Assembly (NCBI GenBank): GCA_005880525.1
Contig: VBFW01000245.1
Coordinates: 1 to 6,247 of the forward strand
Direction of reading: 5' to 3'
Source of the DNA: Chloroflexota bacterium
GTDB lineage: Bacteria; Chloroflexota; Dormibacteria; Dormibacterales; Dormibacteraceae
DNA length: 6,247 bases
Below, piece after piece: positions 5,430-6,247 of the stretch. Numbering within the stretch: the stretch's first letter is position 1; each line of letters opens with the position of its first letter. The position numbers and the translations under genes are program-made. The notes under the pieces are model-generated. The model did not search any database and had not been told where the DNA came from. It saw nothing but the letters and a program-made list of their open reading frames with translations.

Positions 5430-6247
5430 CGGCGACCTCGCCGTCCGCGCGTCTCGACCGGTTTCTGGCTGAGAACGCGGCGGCGCTGAGCCGCTCCGCC
5501 GCGGCCAGGCTGATAAAGGACGGGATGGTCCGGCTCAACGGCCATGCGGCCCAAGCCTCGGATCGCGTCGCCACAGGCGACGTCGTCGTATTCGCGGTCC
5601 CCGAGCCGCATCCCGCGCGGGCGACCGCGGAGTCGCTCCCTGTAAGGCTCGTCTATGAGGACGCCGACCTGGTGGTCGTCGACAAGCCCGCCGGCATGGT
5701 CGTGCACCCGGCCCCCGGCCATCACTCGGGGACGCTTGTCAACGCGCTGCTCGGCCTGGGCGGCGTCTGGTCAGCCGCCGGGGGAGAGGAGCGGCCCGGC
5801 ATCGTCCACCGCCTCGACAAGGGCACCTCCGGCCTGATCGTCGCCGCCCGCAACGACAGGGCGCATCGTGCGCTGGCCGCCCAGCTCAGCGACCGCACGC
5901 TCAGCCGCACGTACCTCGCCATCGTCCGCGGGGTGATAAAGACCAGCGCGGGCGAGCTCGAAGGACCGATCGGCCGGGATCCAAGAGAGCGCAAGAGGAT
6001 GGCCGTCGTCAAGGGAGGTCGCTTCGCCCGCACTCGCTACGAGGTCGTCGAGCGAAAACGTGCTTATACACTCGTGCGCTGTGACCTCGACACCGGGCGC
6101 ACTCACCAGATCCGCGTCCACCTCGCCGCGTTCCGCCACCCGGTGGCCGGCGATCCCGATTACGGCGGGCGCATCGGCGCCGAGCCGTCGCGCCCGATGC
6201 TGCACGCCCGGCGCCTGCGCCTGCAGCACCCGCGCACGGGCCAAGAG
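5426..6247 (+). CDS. rluD: RluD/YlyB-type 23S rRNA pseudouridine synthase (partial, CTG start)
   Basis: The first 274 residues of an RluA-family pseudouridine synthase, open to the window edge; about 20-40 residues are probably missing. RluD-type enzymes isomerise uridines in the helix 69 region of 23S rRNA, but exact target sites cannot be read from sequence. An S4 RNA-binding domain (about 9-65; RLDRFLAENAAALSRSAAARL, VRLNG) precedes the catalytic domain. That domain carries DLVVVDKPAGMVVHP, GIVHRLDKGTSGL with the catalytic D131, and GRTHQIRVHLA. No ATG, GTG or TTG occurs in frame between the stop at 5315-5317 and the ATG at 5525, which lies inside the S4 domain. CTG 5426 overlaps the lspA stop as CTGA and gives an N-terminus LTATSPSARLDRFL of normal RluD shape. 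Order after lspA matches Bacillus ylyB. Confidence 0.93.
   Translation, partial: MTATSPSARLDRFLAENAAALSRSAAARLIKDGMVRLNGHAAQASDRVATGDVVVFAVPEPHPARATAESLPVRLVYEDADLVVVDKPAGMVVHPAPGHHSGTLVNALLGLGGVWSAAGGEERPGIVHRLDKGTSGLIVAARNDRAHRALAAQLSDRTLSRTYLAIVRGVIKTSAGELEGPIGRDPRERKRMAVVKGGRFARTRYEVVERKRAYTLVRCDLDTGRTHQIRVHLAAFRHPVAGDPDYGGRIGAEPSRPMLHARRLRLQHPRTGQE

Noticed and set aside
1..6247. CRISPR array, insertion sequence, tRNA/rRNA genes, prophage or toxin-antitoxin genes
   Set aside because: No repeated spacered units, terminal inverted repeats, tRNA-like cloverleaf or transposase motifs seen; the window is packed with housekeeping genes.

Overview
This is a high-GC bacterial chromosome segment holding housekeeping genes, not a mobile or accessory region. 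It reads as the core of the conserved ylm/ileS/lspA cluster known from Gram-positive and related bacteria. The order on the + strand is pgeF (ylmD), yggS (ylmE), yggT (ylmG), a T-box riboswitch, ileS, lspA, and an rluD/ylyB-type pseudouridine synthase that runs off the right edge. At the left edge a divergent gene on the - strand is cut by the window start.

Organism: the T-box in front of ileS, the CGAAC-N4-GTTCG operator (the Gram-positive 'Cheo box' LexA type), the ylmD-ylmE-ylmG-ileS-lspA order and the high GC all point to the Terrabacteria side of the tree. A high-GC Chloroflexota lineage or a deep-branching Actinomycetota seems most likely. I cannot choose between them without a search. 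This is inference from context.

Left region (1-261): the start of an unidentified - strand gene lies directly behind a near-perfect sigma70 promoter (TTGACA, 17 bp, TATACT). The 17-bp spacer contains a perfect LexA-type palindrome. The start codon is 7 nt past the -10 element, so the mRNA is probably leaderless. Further upstream, towards pgeF, are an AT-rich UP-like stretch and a five-run G-quadruplex motif on the - strand.

Middle (262-1860): pgeF, yggS and yggT are tightly packed; pgeF and yggS overlap by 4 nt as GTGA. They link to cell-envelope/peptidoglycan quality control (PgeF), pyridoxal-phosphate homeostasis (YggS) and a small membrane protein of the division neighbourhood (YggT). The usual neighbours sepF, ylmH and divIVA are absent.

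Right region (1861-6247): a T-box leader carries an Ile (ATC) specifier. Two mutually exclusive hairpins at its 3' end point to control of translation, not transcription. It precedes a type-2-like isoleucyl-tRNA synthetase. Its class I signature motif is not HXGH but the swapped GXHH (GTHH), a variant reported to go with mupirocin hyper-resistance. lspA and the RluD-like gene follow, and neither has an ATG, GTG or TTG at a sensible position. In both cases a CTG overlaps the preceding stop codon as CTGA and gives an N-terminus of the expected family length.

Most notable points: the GTHH isoleucyl-tRNA synthetase under translational T-box control, the LexA-in-spacer leaderless promoter, and two consecutive CTGA gene junctions.
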